A DNA stretch of 64,000 bases from an uncultured Pelagibacteraceae bacterium. Lineage in GTDB: Bacteria; Pseudomonadota; Alphaproteobacteria; Pelagibacterales; Pelagibacteraceae. Made by a program: the position numbers and the translations under genes. The notes below the pieces were generated by a model. The model was not told where the DNA came from and made no database searches. It saw only the letters and a program-made list of their open reading frames with translations. The stretch spans positions 1-64,000 of the forward strand of contig CACESO010000002.1 of assembly GCA_902562205.1 (NCBI GenBank), in the 5' to 3' direction. Shown here piece after piece: positions 26,459 to 36,903 of the stretch. Numbering within the stretch: the first letter of the stretch is position 1; the number at the start of each line of letters is the position of its first letter.

Positions 26459-28655
26459 AAAACTTACTCAAATATTATTTATTATAATTTTCTTAATAAT
26501 TTCATTCTGTATTTATCTAAGCATATACGGAATAAATACCGATAAGCTTAATGGAATTATCAATGAAAAAATCTCACAGAGAGATAGTGATTTCGATATA
26601 AAATTAAATAAGATTAAGATTTTTCTAGATATAGGAAGTTTTAAATTAGAGGCTAAAACAAAAAATCCAATCATATTATATAAAAAAAACAAAATGGAAT
26701 TACAAAGTATAAGCACTGCCTTACCTTTGTTGTCTATTTTTACTCAAGAAGCAAAAATAGAAAATCTGAAATTTATTACAAAAAAAAATAAGGTAAAAGA
26801 TTTAATTGAGTTTGGTAGAGGCTTTCAAAATACTCCTCAATTATTTATTTTAAAAAAGATGGTGAAATCTGGAGATATTTCCATAGAAGCCAAGATAAAT
26901 TTTTCTGAGGACGGCAGCATCTTAAAAGATTATGTAATAGACGGTGATCTTGAAAATGTTAGTTTAAGGTTGATAAATAAAGATATTATTGAGAATATTA
27001 AATTTGGTTTCATCTTAAAAAATAATGATTACGTCATTTATAATGCTTCATCCTTTTATCAAGATATAAAATTTAAATCAGACGAAATTCGAATAAAAGA
27101 AAAAGACAACGCCTTTTTATTTAACGGTAATATTTCCACATCAAAAGATGATCTTAGTCTTAAAACGATATCAAAAATATTCCAACTTGATTTTGAGAGT
27201 ATTAAAAATGATAAAATTGTATTTTCTTCAAATAATAAGTTTTCTTTTGAGTTAAGTAAAAAGTTTAAATTTTCAAATATGAAAGCAAATTCAAAATTTA
27301 ATATAGAAAGCTTGGAATACCCGAACTCTAGCTTAAAGGAACTTTTTCCAGGTTACAAAAATGGAGTTAAATTTGAAAATAATGTTGTAAATTTAGATTA
27401 TCAAAATGGAAATTATAAAATATCAGGAGACAGTAAATTAAACATTAATGAAGATATAGATAGCCTTAGTTATTCAATTGAGAAGAAAAAAGATAAAATT
27501 TTTTTTAAAACAGATTTTGAGGTTAAAAGTAATGCATTAAACCTTGAACTTTTGAACTATACAAAAAAAAAAGATGTTAAAAGTAATCTTATTGTAGAAG
27601 GAGTTGTAAATAAGAATAATTCAGTCTTTTTAAATAAAATAAACTTTGCTGAATCTAAAAATTTAATTAAAATTAAAAATATCAATTTAAATTCAAAAAA
27701 AAAATTAAAAAGAATTGATCAAATTGACATTGATCTTGTAAACAATAATGATCAAATTAGTCAATTAAATATTAAAAGAAAAAAAAGTAATTATTCAATT
27801 AATAGCAAAATATTTGATGGAACAAAAATTCTTGATAGAATATTATTTTCAAAGAGTGACGGAAACTTTTTTGATATTTTTGAAAAATTAAACTCTAAAA
27901 TTGAAATAAATTTTAATACCATTTATATTACAAATGAAGATTATTTAACTAATTTCAAAGCAGATATGATCATTAATAATAGTCAAATTAAAGATTTAAT
28001 TCTGTCCTCACAATTTTCAACTAAAGAAGATTTAAAACTTTCAATAAAAACAAATTCAAATAATGAAACAATAACAGACTTATTTGCTGGTAATGCAAAA
28101 CCTTTAGTAAAAAAATATGATTTTATAAAAGGTTTTGAAGGTGGCTATTTAAAGTTCGACTCTATTGAAAAAAATAAAGTTTCAAATTCAAATTTAAAAA
28201 TTTTTGACTTTAAATTAAAAGAAGTACCAGCATTAACAAAATTACTTACCCTTGCTTCTTTGCAAGGTATCGCAGATCTTCTGACCGGAGAAGGTATAAG
28301 ATTTAATGAATTCGAAATGATTTTTAATAATAAGGATGGGCTTATGACGATTGAGGAAATTTATTCTTTAGGGCCTTCGATATCTATACTGATGGATGGA
28401 TATATTCAAAAAGATGATCTAGTAAGTTTAAGAGGAACTTTAGTTCCTGCAACAACTGTAAATAAAGTCATAGGCTCAATTCCAGTAATTGGAGATTTGC
28501 TTGTAGGCAAAAAAGCAGGAGAGGGTGTTTTTGGAGTTAGTTTTAAGATCAAAGGCTATCCAGATGATTTGAAAACAACGGTAAATCCTATTAAAACTTT
28601 AACTCCTAGATTTATTACGAGAACGTTAGAGAAAATAAAAAAATCTAGCCAATAA
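26451..28655 (+). CDS. AsmA-like / YhdP-type membrane-anchored protein
   Basis: Large (734 residues) protein with one N-terminal membrane helix (about 5-27) and a long beta-rich periplasmic body. The C-terminal ~130 residues match the AsmA-like C-terminal domain: RGTLVPATTVNKVIGSIPVIG, LLVGKKAGEGVFGVSFKIKG, then PRFITRTLE. Relatives in this superfamily are bridge-like proteins implicated in phospholipid transport to the outer membrane; that function is inferred from the family. It overlaps prfB by 8 bases and tyrS convergently by 11. Confidence 0.8.
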   Translation: MFKKLTQILFIIIFLIISFCIYLSIYGINTDKLNGIINEKISQRDSDFDIKLNKIKIFLDIGSFKLEAKTKNPIILYKKNKMELQSISTALPLLSIFTQEAKIENLKFITKKNKVKDLIEFGRGFQNTPQLFILKKMVKSGDISIEAKINFSEDGSILKDYVIDGDLENVSLRLINKDIIENIKFGFILKNNDYVIYNASSFYQDIKFKSDEIRIKEKDNAFLFNGNISTSKDDLSLKTISKIFQLDFESIKNDKIVFSSNNKFSFELSKKFKFSNMKANSKFNIESLEYPNSSLKELFPGYKNGVKFENNVVNLDYQNGNYKISGDSKLNINEDIDSLSYSIEKKKDKIFFKTDFEVKSNALNLELLNYTKKKDVKSNLIVEGVVNKNNSVFLNKINFAESKNLIKIKNINLNSKKKLKRIDQIDIDLVNNNDQISQLNIKRKKSNYSINSKIFDGTKILDRILFSKSDGNFFDIFEKLNSKIEINFNTIYITNEDYLTNFKADMIINNSQIKDLILSSQFSTKEDLKLSIKTNSNNETITDLFAGNAKPLVKKYDFIKGFEGGYLKFDSIEKNKVSNSNLKIFDFKLKEVPALTKLLTLASLQGIADLLTGEGIRFNEFEMIFNNKDGLMTIEEIYSLGPSISILMDGYIQKDDLVSLRGTLVPATTVNKVIGSIPVIGDLLVGKKAGEGVFGVSFKIKGYPDDLKTTVNPIKTLTPRFITRTLEKIKKSSQ

Positions 28656-29877
28656 TTTTTATTAAAACGTGATTTTTCTTACCATGAGAAAGTTTTAAAA
28701 CGTTGTCTTCAAAGTCAGATACATTAATTGCTAAATTTTCATCAGTAACTGTAGAGTTATTTATTTTTAAACCAGAATTTTTTATTGTTCTTCTAATCTC
28801 ACTTTTTGAACTAAACAAATTAGTTTTGATAGAGAGATCAATTATATTTAAACCATTATTAATTTGATCTTTTTTGATTTGTATAACTGGCAGTTCATCC
28901 CCTGAGCCACCCGCGAATGTTTTTTTTGCTGTCTCCGAAGCTTTTATTGCAGCTGCTTTACCATGCAAAAGAGTTGTTGCTTCGTTTGCTAAAAGAGCTT
29001 TTAAATCATTGATGTTTTTATCTTTTATTTTTTCAATTTCAGAAACGTCCTTATCTGTAAACATCTTCAAAAATTTAATGACATCTCTATCATCCGAATT
29101 CCTCCAAAATTGCCAGTAGTCATAAGAAGACAACAGTTTTTTATCTAACCAAACAGCACCTTTTTCTGTTTTACCCATTTTAGCACCAGAAGCTAAAGTT
29201 ATTAACGGTGTTGTTAATCCGTAAACTTGTTTACTAGAATATCTTTTAACTAACTCAACACCGTTTACGATGTTTCCCCACTGATCAGAACCACCTATTT
29301 GCATTAAACAATTTTTTGTTTTGTTCAGTTCTAAAAAATCATATGCTTGTAGTATCATATAGTTAAATTCCATATAGCTTAAAGATTGCTCTCTTTCCAA
29401 TCTAAGTTTAACACTATCAAAACTTAGCATTTTATTGATTGTAAAATGTTTTCCAATTTCTCTTAAAAATTTTATATAATTTAGTTTTCCAAGCCACTTA
29501 TAATTATTTACGTAAATAGGACGGGTTTTAGAATTTTTGTTATCAAGAAATATCGAAAAAACTTTCTTAATATTTTTTATATTCTTTTCGATTTCTTTTT
29601 CTGTAAGAATTTTTCTTGTTTCTTCTTTTCCTGAAGGATCACCTATTCTTGTAGTGCCTCCCCCAAGCAATATAATTGGTTGATGGCCATGTTTTTGCAA
29701 CAACCTTAAACACATAATTTGAAGTAAGCTTCCAACGTGTAGGCTTTGAGCAGTACAGTCGAAACCAATATAAGCCCTTATTTTTTTCTTATCCATTAAC
29801 CCGTTTAGGGACTCTAAATTAGTGCATTGATTAAAATATTCTCTTTCATTAAACTCTTGAAGGAATGAATTTTTCAT
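28645..29877 (-). CDS. tyrS: Tyrosyl-tRNA synthetase
   Basis: Class I synthetase charging tRNA-Tyr. Visible: IGFDCTAQSLHVGSLL with the HIGH-like HVGS (about residues 47-50), tyrosine-binding YMILQAYDF and QIGGSDQWGNI, the KMSKS-like GAKMGKTEKGAVWL (about 232-245), and a C-terminal S4-type RNA-binding domain from about 345. 410 residues, typical for the bacterial TyrRS. It diverges from anmK over a 61-base gap. Confidence 0.96.
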   Translation of the reverse strand: MKNSFLQEFNEREYFNQCTNLESLNGLMDKKKIRAYIGFDCTAQSLHVGSLLQIMCLRLLQKHGHQPIILLGGGTTRIGDPSGKEETRKILTEKEIEKNIKNIKKVFSIFLDNKNSKTRPIYVNNYKWLGKLNYIKFLREIGKHFTINKMLSFDSVKLRLEREQSLSYMEFNYMILQAYDFLELNKTKNCLMQIGGSDQWGNIVNGVELVKRYSSKQVYGLTTPLITLASGAKMGKTEKGAVWLDKKLLSSYDYWQFWRNSDDRDVIKFLKMFTDKDVSEIEKIKDKNINDLKALLANEATTLLHGKAAAIKASETAKKTFAGGSGDELPVIQIKKDQINNGLNIIDLSIKTNLFSSKSEIRRTIKNSGLKINNSTVTDENLAINVSDFEDNVLKLSHGKKNHVLIKIIG

Positions 29878-29938
29878 TTTTTTATAAAATAAGTCAGTTT
29901 CAATATACCTATATTAACTTAATTAAAAAATAAATATT

Positions 29939-31066
29939 ATGTCTAAAAATTACTGTAGCCTTGGGTTAATGAGCGGTACATCTGGAGATGGTGTTGATGC
30001 ATCCTTAATAAATTCTGACGGGGATTCAAGTTACAAAGTAGAAATTAACAAGTATTTTGAATATGAAAATAACTTTAGTCAAAAAATACACTTACTCAAA
30101 GACAAAATTAACACTATTAATGATCTTGAGACATATTCCAATGAGCTTAAGGCTTTGGAAAAAGAATTAACTATTTTTCACTCAAAAGTAGTAATGGACA
30201 TAGTTAAAAATACAAAGATGAAAATTGATTTTGTAGGTTTTCATGGTCAAACAATATTTCACGACCCATCTAAAAAAATCTCTAAACAAATAGGAGATGG
30301 AAAACTTTTATCTCAGCTAACACAGAAAACTGTTGTTTATAATTTTAGACAAAAGGATATTCAAAATGGAGGTGAAGGAGCGCCATTAGCTCCTATATTT
30401 CATAAGGTATTAGTAAAACAAAATAAAATTGAATTACCTGTATGTATATTAAACATTGGTGGAATTTCTAATGTTACAATAATTGAGGATTATGAACAAA
30501 ATAATCTAAAGAGTAGAGATTTAGGACCAGGAAATTGCTTAATTGATGCATGGGTCAGAAAAAACAAAAAGGGAAATTTTGACAAAGATGGCGCTTATGC
30601 AGCAATGGGCAAAACAAATGATTTGATGTTAAACCAAGCTCTAGATAATTTTGATAATAGACCTGATAAGAATAGACTTTCCTTTGACACTAAAGATTTT
30701 GACATAAACTTTTTAAGAGGTGTAAGTTTTGAAGATGGTGCTGCAACTTTAACAGAATTATCTGGGACAATAATCGGAGGTGGTTTATTTTCTATGTTAA
30801 GTGAAAAAATAAAAAAGTCATGTAAAGTTTTGGTATCAGGAGGTGGAAGAAAGAATAAATCTTTAATTCAAAATATAAAGTCTAAAATGTCAAAAAGCCC
30901 GCTAATTGTACCAATAGATGATTTTGGAGTAGATGGGGATTATGTAGAGTCTCAAGCCTTTGCATTTTTAGCGATTAGAAGTTTCTTAGAGTTGCCAACA
31001 TCGTTTCCTAATACTACAGGATGTAAAAGTCCTACTACAGGTGGCGAAGTTGTGAAAAATTTTTAA
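29939..31066 (+). CDS. anmK: Anhydro-N-acetylmuramic acid kinase
   Basis: Opens and phosphorylates 1,6-anhydro-MurNAc to MurNAc-6-phosphate during peptidoglycan recycling. The 375-residue protein of the actin/hexokinase-like fold begins with GLMSGTSGDGVDASLI, followed by VGFHGQTIFHDP, LNIGGISNVTII, the DLGPGNCLIDAW segment and ending with the family-typical TTGCKSPTTGGEV. Its end overlaps the convergent hydrolase gene by 4 bases. The tyrS-anmK neighbourhood is common in alphaproteobacteria. Confidence 0.95.
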   Translation: MSKNYCSLGLMSGTSGDGVDASLINSDGDSSYKVEINKYFEYENNFSQKIHLLKDKINTINDLETYSNELKALEKELTIFHSKVVMDIVKNTKMKIDFVGFHGQTIFHDPSKKISKQIGDGKLLSQLTQKTVVYNFRQKDIQNGGEGAPLAPIFHKVLVKQNKIELPVCILNIGGISNVTIIEDYEQNNLKSRDLGPGNCLIDAWVRKNKKGNFDKDGAYAAMGKTNDLMLNQALDNFDNRPDKNRLSFDTKDFDINFLRGVSFEDGAATLTELSGTIIGGGLFSMLSEKIKKSCKVLVSGGGRKNKSLIQNIKSKMSKSPLIVPIDDFGVDGDYVESQAFAFLAIRSFLELPTSFPNTTGCKSPTTGGEVVKNF

Positions 31067-31719
31067 TATAAGGCGGATTCTTTTTTAATATATTTATCCA
31101 AAACCTTTTTTAAGTTATCTTCAGATTTTGTAAAAAAGTGATTTGCATCAGGAACAGATTCAAATTCAACTTTTATTCCTTTTTGAGAAGAGAGTCTTTT
31201 ATCAAGTTCATTAATATGTTCTTTAGGGACTAACTCATCTTTTTTTCCATAAACCATAAGCCCAGATGTAGGACATGGTGATAAAAAAGAAAAATCATAA
31301 ACATTAGGTTGGGGAGATATAGAGATAAATCTATTTATTTCCGGACGTCTCATTAATAATTGCATAGAGATCAAAGAACCAAAAGAGAAACCAGCTACCC
31401 AACATTGTGAATTATCAAAATTTTCCCTTTCTAACCAGTCAAGTGCTGCTGCAGCATCTGCTAACTCACCCTGGCCATTATCAAACTCTCCATCACTTTT
31501 ACCTACTCCTCTAAAATTTACCCTACAAACAGAAAAACCATTATCCATAAAAGTATGAAAAGTATCTACAACAACTTTATTATTCATAGTGCCACCATAT
31601 TGTGGATGAGGTTGAAGAACTAATGCAATAGGTGAGGTAACCTTATGATTCTTAAAATATTTTGCTTCTAATCTTCCCGCAGGTCCAGGTATGAAGATTT
31701 CTAAAATTTTATTTTCCAT
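31063..31719 (-). CDS. Alpha/beta hydrolase
   Basis: Soluble 218-residue serine hydrolase-type protein of unknown substrate. Visible: oxyanion-region LQPHPQYGGTMNNKVV, NFRGVGKSDGEFDNGQGE, the nucleophile elbow GFSFGSL with catalytic Ser (about 108), an Asp in YGKKDELVP and the His in PDANHFF. This layout fits the small KANL3/Tex30-like hydrolases widespread in alphaproteobacteria. It diverges from iscR, with 134 bases between the starts. Confidence 0.82.
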   Translation of the reverse strand: MENKILEIFIPGPAGRLEAKYFKNHKVTSPIALVLQPHPQYGGTMNNKVVVDTFHTFMDNGFSVCRVNFRGVGKSDGEFDNGQGELADAAAALDWLERENFDNSQCWVAGFSFGSLISMQLLMRRPEINRFISISPQPNVYDFSFLSPCPTSGLMVYGKKDELVPKEHINELDKRLSSQKGIKVEFESVPDANHFFTKSEDNLKKVLDKYIKKESALY

Positions 31720-31801
31720 GTTTGTTAATGATTATTATTCTCACTAAAAAACTTTATTTATCATATTGCAGTGTCAATTTGCGAGTCTTTTTCTTTAATG
31801 T

Positions 31802-31826
31802 AATCTTGACTATTTTAGTCGGGTAT
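31802..31826 (+). promoter_or_regulatory. IscR type 1-like operator
   Basis: The inverted repeat GACTA-TTT-TAGTC within CTTGACTATTTTAGTCGGGT fits the type 1 IscR site known from E. coli, YYGACTRWWWYAGTCRRSTAT, at every position from 31806 to 31826; only the outer ATAS part (31802-31805) is weak. It lies 28 bases before the iscR start and overlaps the promoter, so holo-IscR could repress the iscR-suf operon. Confidence 0.72.
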
Positions 31827-31835
31827 ATATATAAG
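31806..31835 (+). promoter_or_regulatory. Probable promoter of the iscR-suf operon
   Basis: TTGACT at 31806-31811 and TATAAG at 31830-31835 are 18 bases apart, and TATATA at 31828 gives 16-base spacing. The start of transcription would be near 31842, leaving a leader of about 12 bases. The box shares its bases with the IscR-type operator. Confidence 0.55.
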
Positions 31836-31853
31836 TCACATAAATTGCGGATT

Positions 31854-32276
31854 ATGAAGCTTAACACAAAATCACGATATGCAGTAATGGCACTTGCTGA
31901 TATGGCAAGATTTGATGGGAAAAACCCTGTTAGTTTAAGAGATATATCTCTTAGACAAAGTATATCTTTGCTTTATTTGGAACAAATTTTTTTAAGATTA
32001 AAAAAAAATAACATTGTTAAAAGTGTAAGAGGTACAAATGGTGGCTATATTATATCTAAAAATATTAACGACCTGAAAATTTCAGATATTTTTTATGCTT
32101 TAGATGAAAAAGTCAAAACAGTTGGATGTAAAAAAGAGTCAAAAAAAGGTTGTAACGGTAAATCTTCAAAATGTATAACTCACAACTTGTGGGACGAACT
32201 TGATTTACATATTAACTCATTTTTTGAAAATAAAAAATTGGGTGATCTAGTGAAGAAAAAAGAAAGCAGAAATTAA
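31854..32276 (+). CDS. iscR: Rrf2-family Fe-S cluster regulator IscR
   Basis: Transcription factor sensing Fe-S cluster status. Start at ATG 31854 gives the family N-terminus [18 protein letters not shown]; an open frame back to 31722 runs through the promoter and operator. The winged-helix domain (about 1-80, with RGTNGGYII wing) is followed by the cluster-binding loop C-x7-C-x6-C-x2-H (GCKKES...KCITH), equivalent to E. coli C92, C98, C104 and H107 with slightly longer spacers. 140 residues. It heads the suf operon; sufB begins at its stop. Confidence 0.9.
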   Translation: MKLNTKSRYAVMALADMARFDGKNPVSLRDISLRQSISLLYLEQIFLRLKKNNIVKSVRGTNGGYIISKNINDLKISDIFYALDEKVKTVGCKKESKKGCNGKSSKCITHNLWDELDLHINSFFENKKLGDLVKKKESRN

Positions 32277-33712
32277 TGAGAGAAAAAGAACTAGAAAAAT
32301 TAAAAGATTATAAATACGGTTTTTCAACTGACATTGAAAATTTTAAAGCTCCAAAAGGTTTAAATGAAGATGTAATTAAATTTATATCAAATATTAAAAA
32401 AGAACCAAAGTGGTTGCTGGACTGGAGATTAAAAGCTTACAATAGAGTAAAAGTTTTAAAAGAGCCAAACTGGCAAAAACCAAAGTATCCCAAAATTGAT
32501 TATCAAGACTTGTATTATTACTCTGCGCCAAAAAGTTTTAAAGAAAAACCAAAAAGTTTAGATGAATTAGATCCAAAACTTATTGAAACTTACAATAAAC
32601 TCGGCATTCCATTAAATGAGCAAAAAAGATTAAATGGTATAGCAGTTGATGCTGTATTTGACTCAGTTTCTGTAGCTACGACTTTTAAAGATACACTGAC
32701 TGAAAAAGGAATTATTTTTTGTTCTATATCTGAAGCAATTCAAAAATATCCGGATTTAGTAAAAAAATATTTAGGTTCTGTTATACCAATTACTGATCAT
32801 TACTTTGCAACATTAAATTCAGCGGTATTTACTGATGGGTCATTTGTTTATATTCCACCAGGTGTGAGATGCCCTATGGAGCTTTCTACATATTTTAGGA
32901 TAAATGCTTCTGACACAGGCCAGTTTGAGAGAACTCTTATTATTGCAGATAAAGGGAGTTACGTAAGTTATTTAGAAGGATGCACTGCGCCAATGAGAGA
33001 CGAAAATCAATTACATGCAGCAAATGTAGAATTGATTGCATTAGATAATGCTGAAATAAAATATTCAACTGTTCAAAATTGGTATCCTGGAGATAAAGAT
33101 GGAAAAGGCGGAATTTATAACTTTGTAACTAAAAGAGGTTTATGCAAGGGTAAAAATTCTAAAATTTCTTGGACACAAGTTGAAACTGGATCAGCTATCA
33201 CGTGGAAGTATCCAAGCTGTATATTGCAAGGGGACAATTCAGTTGGTGAGTTTTATTCAATAGCAATTACAAATAATCATCAAAAAGCAGACACTGGCAC
33301 TAAAATGATTCATTTAGGCAAAAACACAAAAAGCAAAATCATATCAAAAGGCATTAGCGCTGGTTTTTCAGATATGACCTATAGAGGATTAGTTGATATT
33401 TCACCAAAATCTGAGAACTCTAGTAATTATACTCAATGTGATTCACTGCTAATGGGAAATAAATGTGGTGCACATACAATTCCTTATATCAAAAATAAAA
33501 ATGCTAATTCTAATATTGCACATGAAGCAACAACTTCAAAAATAAGCGATGAACAATTGCATTATTGTCAACAAAGAGGTCTAAATTCTGAGGAAGCAGT
33601 AAGTTTGATTGTAAATGGTTTTTGCAAAGAAGTTCTCCAGCAATTACCTATGGAATTTGCTGTAGAAGCGCAAAAACTTGTTGGTATTAGTTTAGAAGGG
33701 AGTGTTGGTTAA
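32276..33712 (+). CDS. sufB: Fe-S cluster assembly protein SufB
   Basis: Scaffold subunit of the SufBC2D complex where clusters are assembled. 478 residues, beta-helix core; visible family segments: [47 protein letters not shown] (with the Cys used as sulfur acceptor), [17 protein letters not shown] and GCGxHT-like KCGAHTIPY. One-base overlap with iscR upstream and with sufC downstream, so strict operon. The full SUF set appears to be the main Fe-S pathway visible here; no isc genes other than iscR are present. Confidence 0.97.
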   Translation: MREKELEKLKDYKYGFSTDIENFKAPKGLNEDVIKFISNIKKEPKWLLDWRLKAYNRVKVLKEPNWQKPKYPKIDYQDLYYYSAPKSFKEKPKSLDELDPKLIETYNKLGIPLNEQKRLNGIAVDAVFDSVSVATTFKDTLTEKGIIFCSISEAIQKYPDLVKKYLGSVIPITDHYFATLNSAVFTDGSFVYIPPGVRCPMELSTYFRINASDTGQFERTLIIADKGSYVSYLEGCTAPMRDENQLHAANVELIALDNAEIKYSTVQNWYPGDKDGKGGIYNFVTKRGLCKGKNSKISWTQVETGSAITWKYPSCILQGDNSVGEFYSIAITNNHQKADTGTKMIHLGKNTKSKIISKGISAGFSDMTYRGLVDISPKSENSSNYTQCDSLLMGNKCGAHTIPYIKNKNANSNIAHEATTSKISDEQLHYCQQRGLNSEEAVSLIVNGFCKEVLQQLPMEFAVEAQKLVGISLEGSVG

Positions 33713-34446
33713 TGTTAAAAATCAATAACCTTAATGCAAAAATTGAGGATAAATCAATTTTAAATGGTTTCTCTCTTGAAATAAAACCTGGAGAAGTTCA
33801 TGCAATTATGGGTCCTAACGGATCAGGAAAAAGTACACTATCTAATATTTTATCTGGAAAAAAAGGGTATGACGTAACAGGGGATGTTTTATTTGAAAAT
33901 AAAAATTTATTTGATCTTGAAACAGAGGAAAGAGCTCATAAAGGAATATTTTTAGCTTTTCAATATCCTTTAGAAATTCCAGGAGTAAATACAAACATCT
34001 TTTTAAAAACTTCTTTAAACGCTATTAAAAAGGCCCGTGGTGAAAAAGAATTAGACGCATTAGAGTTTCTCAAATTAGTGAAAGAAAAAGCTAAAAATCT
34101 TAAGTTTGATGAAGATAAACTTAGCAGACAACTTAATGTTGGTTTTTCTGGTGGAGAAAAGAAAAAGAACGAAATTTTACAAATGTCTATCTTAGAACCA
34201 AAATTATCAATTTTAGATGAAACAGATTCGGGACTAGATATTGATGCATTAAAAATTGTTGCAGATGGAGTTAACTCTTTAAGAAAAAAAGATAATTCTT
34301 TTTTAATTATAACCCACTACCAAAGATTACTTAACTATATAAAACCTGATTTTGTTCATGTTTTAATAAATGGAAAAGTTATTAAATCAGGAGGTCCAGA
34401 GTTAGCGCTAGAGCTAGAAAAGAAAGGTTACGAAAACATAAACTAA
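33712..34446 (+). CDS. sufC: Fe-S cluster assembly ATPase SufC
   Basis: ABC-type ATPase driving conformational change of SufB-SufD. Visible: Walker [10 protein letters not shown] (about residues 33-41), the Q-loop in [10 protein letters not shown], signature [11 protein letters not shown], Walker [13 protein letters not shown] and the H-loop ITHYQR. 244 residues, cytoplasmic, no membrane part. Starts overlapping the sufB stop and ends on the sufD ATG. Confidence 0.97.
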   Translation: MLKINNLNAKIEDKSILNGFSLEIKPGEVHAIMGPNGSGKSTLSNILSGKKGYDVTGDVLFENKNLFDLETEERAHKGIFLAFQYPLEIPGVNTNIFLKTSLNAIKKARGEKELDALEFLKLVKEKAKNLKFDEDKLSRQLNVGFSGGEKKKNEILQMSILEPKLSILDETDSGLDIDALKIVADGVNSLRKKDNSFLIITHYQRLLNYIKPDFVHVLINGKVIKSGGPELALELEKKGYENIN

Positions 34447-35696
34447 TGGAAAATTTTAAAACAGACTTTGAAAAAACATTAAAAGAAGGCAATTTATCTG
34501 AAAAGGAAGTTGCTTTTAAAAGTCTTAATGCAAAAGAATTTTCAAAACAAGGTTTTCCAAATAGGAAAGATGAGGATTGGAAATTTTCAGATATTAATCA
34601 AATTATTAAAAAAGAAATTGGAGAATTAAATTTTTATAGTGAACAATTAAAGAAAGGTGAAATAGATAAAGATATCTTACTTAATGAAATAGAACATAAC
34701 AAATTAATTTTTGTAAATGGCCAGCTAGCACAGACTGATTTTAGTTCTGAAGAAAAAAGTAAAATAGAATTTTTAGACAATCAAAATAATATAGATGAAC
34801 AGTTAGCAGATAATTCTTTAATAAATTTGAATAACGCCTTATCAAATAAAAGTTATAAATTATTAGTTAAGAAAAATTACCAAATTAAAAATCCACTTAT
34901 AATTTATCATGTATCCAATAATAAAGTTACATCACAAAACATAAATTTGAAAATTAGATTTGAGTTAGAGGAAAATAGTTCTTTAAAGGTAATTGACCTT
35001 GTAAAAGATAAAGGTAATAAAAATTTTATAAATATTTTTTATAATTTTTCTTTAGAAAAAAATTCAGTTTTAAAAAACTACAAAATTGATCAATTTGAAA
35101 ATAATAATATTAGATATATGTTTAATAACATCAAACAATCTTCTAATAGTGTTTCAGAGACATTTTATTTATCTAAGGGATCAACTTTCTCAAAAAATGA
35201 AATTATGTGTGATTTAAAGGGGGAATATTCTTCAGCTTTCGTAAATGGTATTTTTTCATTAGATAAAGATAAACACCATGAGATTAAAGCAAAAATAAAT
35301 CATTTAGTTGAAAATACTAAAAGCTACCAATTAGTGAAAAGTGTTTTAGAAGATAAATCAAGATCAGTATATCAAGGAAAAATATATGTAGACTCGAAAG
35401 CACAAAAAACTGATGGCTATCAATTGAGTAAAGCAATATTGGTCGATGAAACAACGGAATTTAATGCAAAGCCTGAGTTAGAAATTTACGCAGATGATGT
35501 AAAATGTTCACATGGGTCTGCTTCTGGAAGTTTAGACGAAAATTCAATATTTTATTTAATGTCTAGAGGTCTAAGTTACAAAGAAGCAAGAGAGTTATTA
35601 ATCAATGGATTTCTTGTAGAAGTAATCAATCAAATAACTGATGAACCAATTAAAAAACTTATTAAAAATCTATACGGATTAAAAAATGAATATTAA
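34446..35696 (+). CDS. sufD: Fe-S cluster assembly protein SufD
   Basis: SufB paralogue and partner in SufBC2D. N-terminal helical part with KDEDWKFSDI (about 40-49), then a beta-helix core and the C-terminal SufB/D signature VKCSHGSASGSLDENSIFYLMSRG, containing the Cys-His region at the cluster-forming interface, then KEARELLINGFL. 416 residues. One-base overlap with sufC and 11-base overlap with sufS. Confidence 0.95.
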   Translation: MENFKTDFEKTLKEGNLSEKEVAFKSLNAKEFSKQGFPNRKDEDWKFSDINQIIKKEIGELNFYSEQLKKGEIDKDILLNEIEHNKLIFVNGQLAQTDFSSEEKSKIEFLDNQNNIDEQLADNSLINLNNALSNKSYKLLVKKNYQIKNPLIIYHVSNNKVTSQNINLKIRFELEENSSLKVIDLVKDKGNKNFINIFYNFSLEKNSVLKNYKIDQFENNNIRYMFNNIKQSSNSVSETFYLSKGSTFSKNEIMCDLKGEYSSAFVNGIFSLDKDKHHEIKAKINHLVENTKSYQLVKSVLEDKSRSVYQGKIYVDSKAQKTDGYQLSKAILVDETTEFNAKPELEIYADDVKCSHGSASGSLDENSIFYLMSRGLSYKEARELLINGFLVEVINQITDEPIKKLIKNLYGLKNEY

Positions 35697-36903
35697 AGAT
35701 ATCAAAAAAGAATTTCCAATATTCGATAATAAAGTTCATAATAATGATCTAGTTTATTTAGATAGTGCTAATTCATCTCAAAAGCCTAAAGTCGTTGTAG
35801 ATAGAATTTATGATTTTTATACTAAAGAATTTTCAAATGTGGGTCGTAGCGTCCATTACTTAGCTGTGGCAGCAACAAATTTATACGAAAATACAAGGGT
35901 TTTAGTACAGAAATACATTAATGCAAAAGATCCAAACGAGATAGTTTTCACAAAAGGTGCGACCGAGGCAATAAATTTAGTAGCAAATACTTTTGGTCAA
36001 AAATATTTAAAAGAAGGTGATGAAATTTTAATTACAGAATTAGAACACCATTCAAACTATGTTCCTTGGCACTATTTAAGAAAATCAAAAGGTGTTAAGA
36101 TTAATTTTGCAGATGTAGATGAGAACGGTGATATTAGCATTGAAAGTATTGAAAAGAAAATTACTCCTAAAACAAAAATTTTGGCTATTACTCATCTATC
36201 TAATGTTACAGGCGCAATTCTTCCTATTAAAGAAATTATTCAATTAGCGCATTCAAAGAATATACCGGTTCTCGTTGATGGTTGTCAGGGAGCTCCACAT
36301 TTAAAATTAGATATGCAAGATCTTGATTGTGATTTTTACGCGATATCCTGTCACAAAATGTATGGACCTACTGGTCTTGGTGTTTTGTATGCTAAAAAGA
36401 AATGGCTAGAAGAGTTACCACCTTACCAAGGGGGTGGCGGAATGATTGGTGAAGTAAAAAAAGAAGGAATTACTTTTGGAGATCTTCCAAATAAATATGA
36501 AGCAGGTACAATGGCAACTGCACAAGTGATAGCTTTCGGCGAATCAATTAACTTCATAAACAAACTTGGTATAGAAAAAATTGAGAAACATGAAAGAGAA
36601 TTGACAAAATATGGTGAAGAAATTTTAAGAAAAAATAATTCTGTAAAATTAATTGGAAGTCCAAAAAACAAAGGATCAGTTTTATCATTTACTTTAGATG
36701 GAGTTCATCCACATGATATAGCGACGATACTTGATGAAGATGGTGTTGCAATAAGAGCTGGACACCATTGTTGTCAAATCCTACATGAAAAATTAGGATT
36801 AGCAGCTACAGCGAGAGCATCTTTAGGTGTTTACAATACTAAAGATGATCTTGATCAATTAGATAGCTCAATAAACAAATGTATAAAAATATTTAATTCA
36901 TAA
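35686..36903 (+). CDS. sufS: Cysteine desulfurase SufS
   Basis: PLP enzyme that takes sulfur from cysteine as a persulfide for cluster building. Visible: FTKGATEAINLVA, LEHHSNYVPW, DGCQGAPH, the PLP lysine in SCHKMYGPTGLGVLYAK, and the catalytic Cys in RAGHHCCQIL of the group II type. 405 residues. There is no SufE; the next gene encodes a SufU-type protein that may receive the persulfide sulfur. Confidence 0.96.
   Translation: MNIKDIKKEFPIFDNKVHNNDLVYLDSANSSQKPKVVVDRIYDFYTKEFSNVGRSVHYLAVAATNLYENTRVLVQKYINAKDPNEIVFTKGATEAINLVANTFGQKYLKEGDEILITELEHHSNYVPWHYLRKSKGVKINFADVDENGDISIESIEKKITPKTKILAITHLSNVTGAILPIKEIIQLAHSKNIPVLVDGCQGAPHLKLDMQDLDCDFYAISCHKMYGPTGLGVLYAKKKWLEELPPYQGGGGMIGEVKKEGITFGDLPNKYEAGTMATAQVIAFGESINFINKLGIEKIEKHERELTKYGEEILRKNNSVKLIGSPKNKGSVLSFTLDGVHPHDIATILDEDGVAIRAGHHCCQILHEKLGLAATARASLGVYNTKDDLDQLDSSINKCIKIFNS

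Noticed and set aside
31722-31853. N-terminal extension of the iscR reading frame
   Set aside because: The extra frame runs through the promoter and IscR operator, and the family N-terminus begins at ATG 31854.
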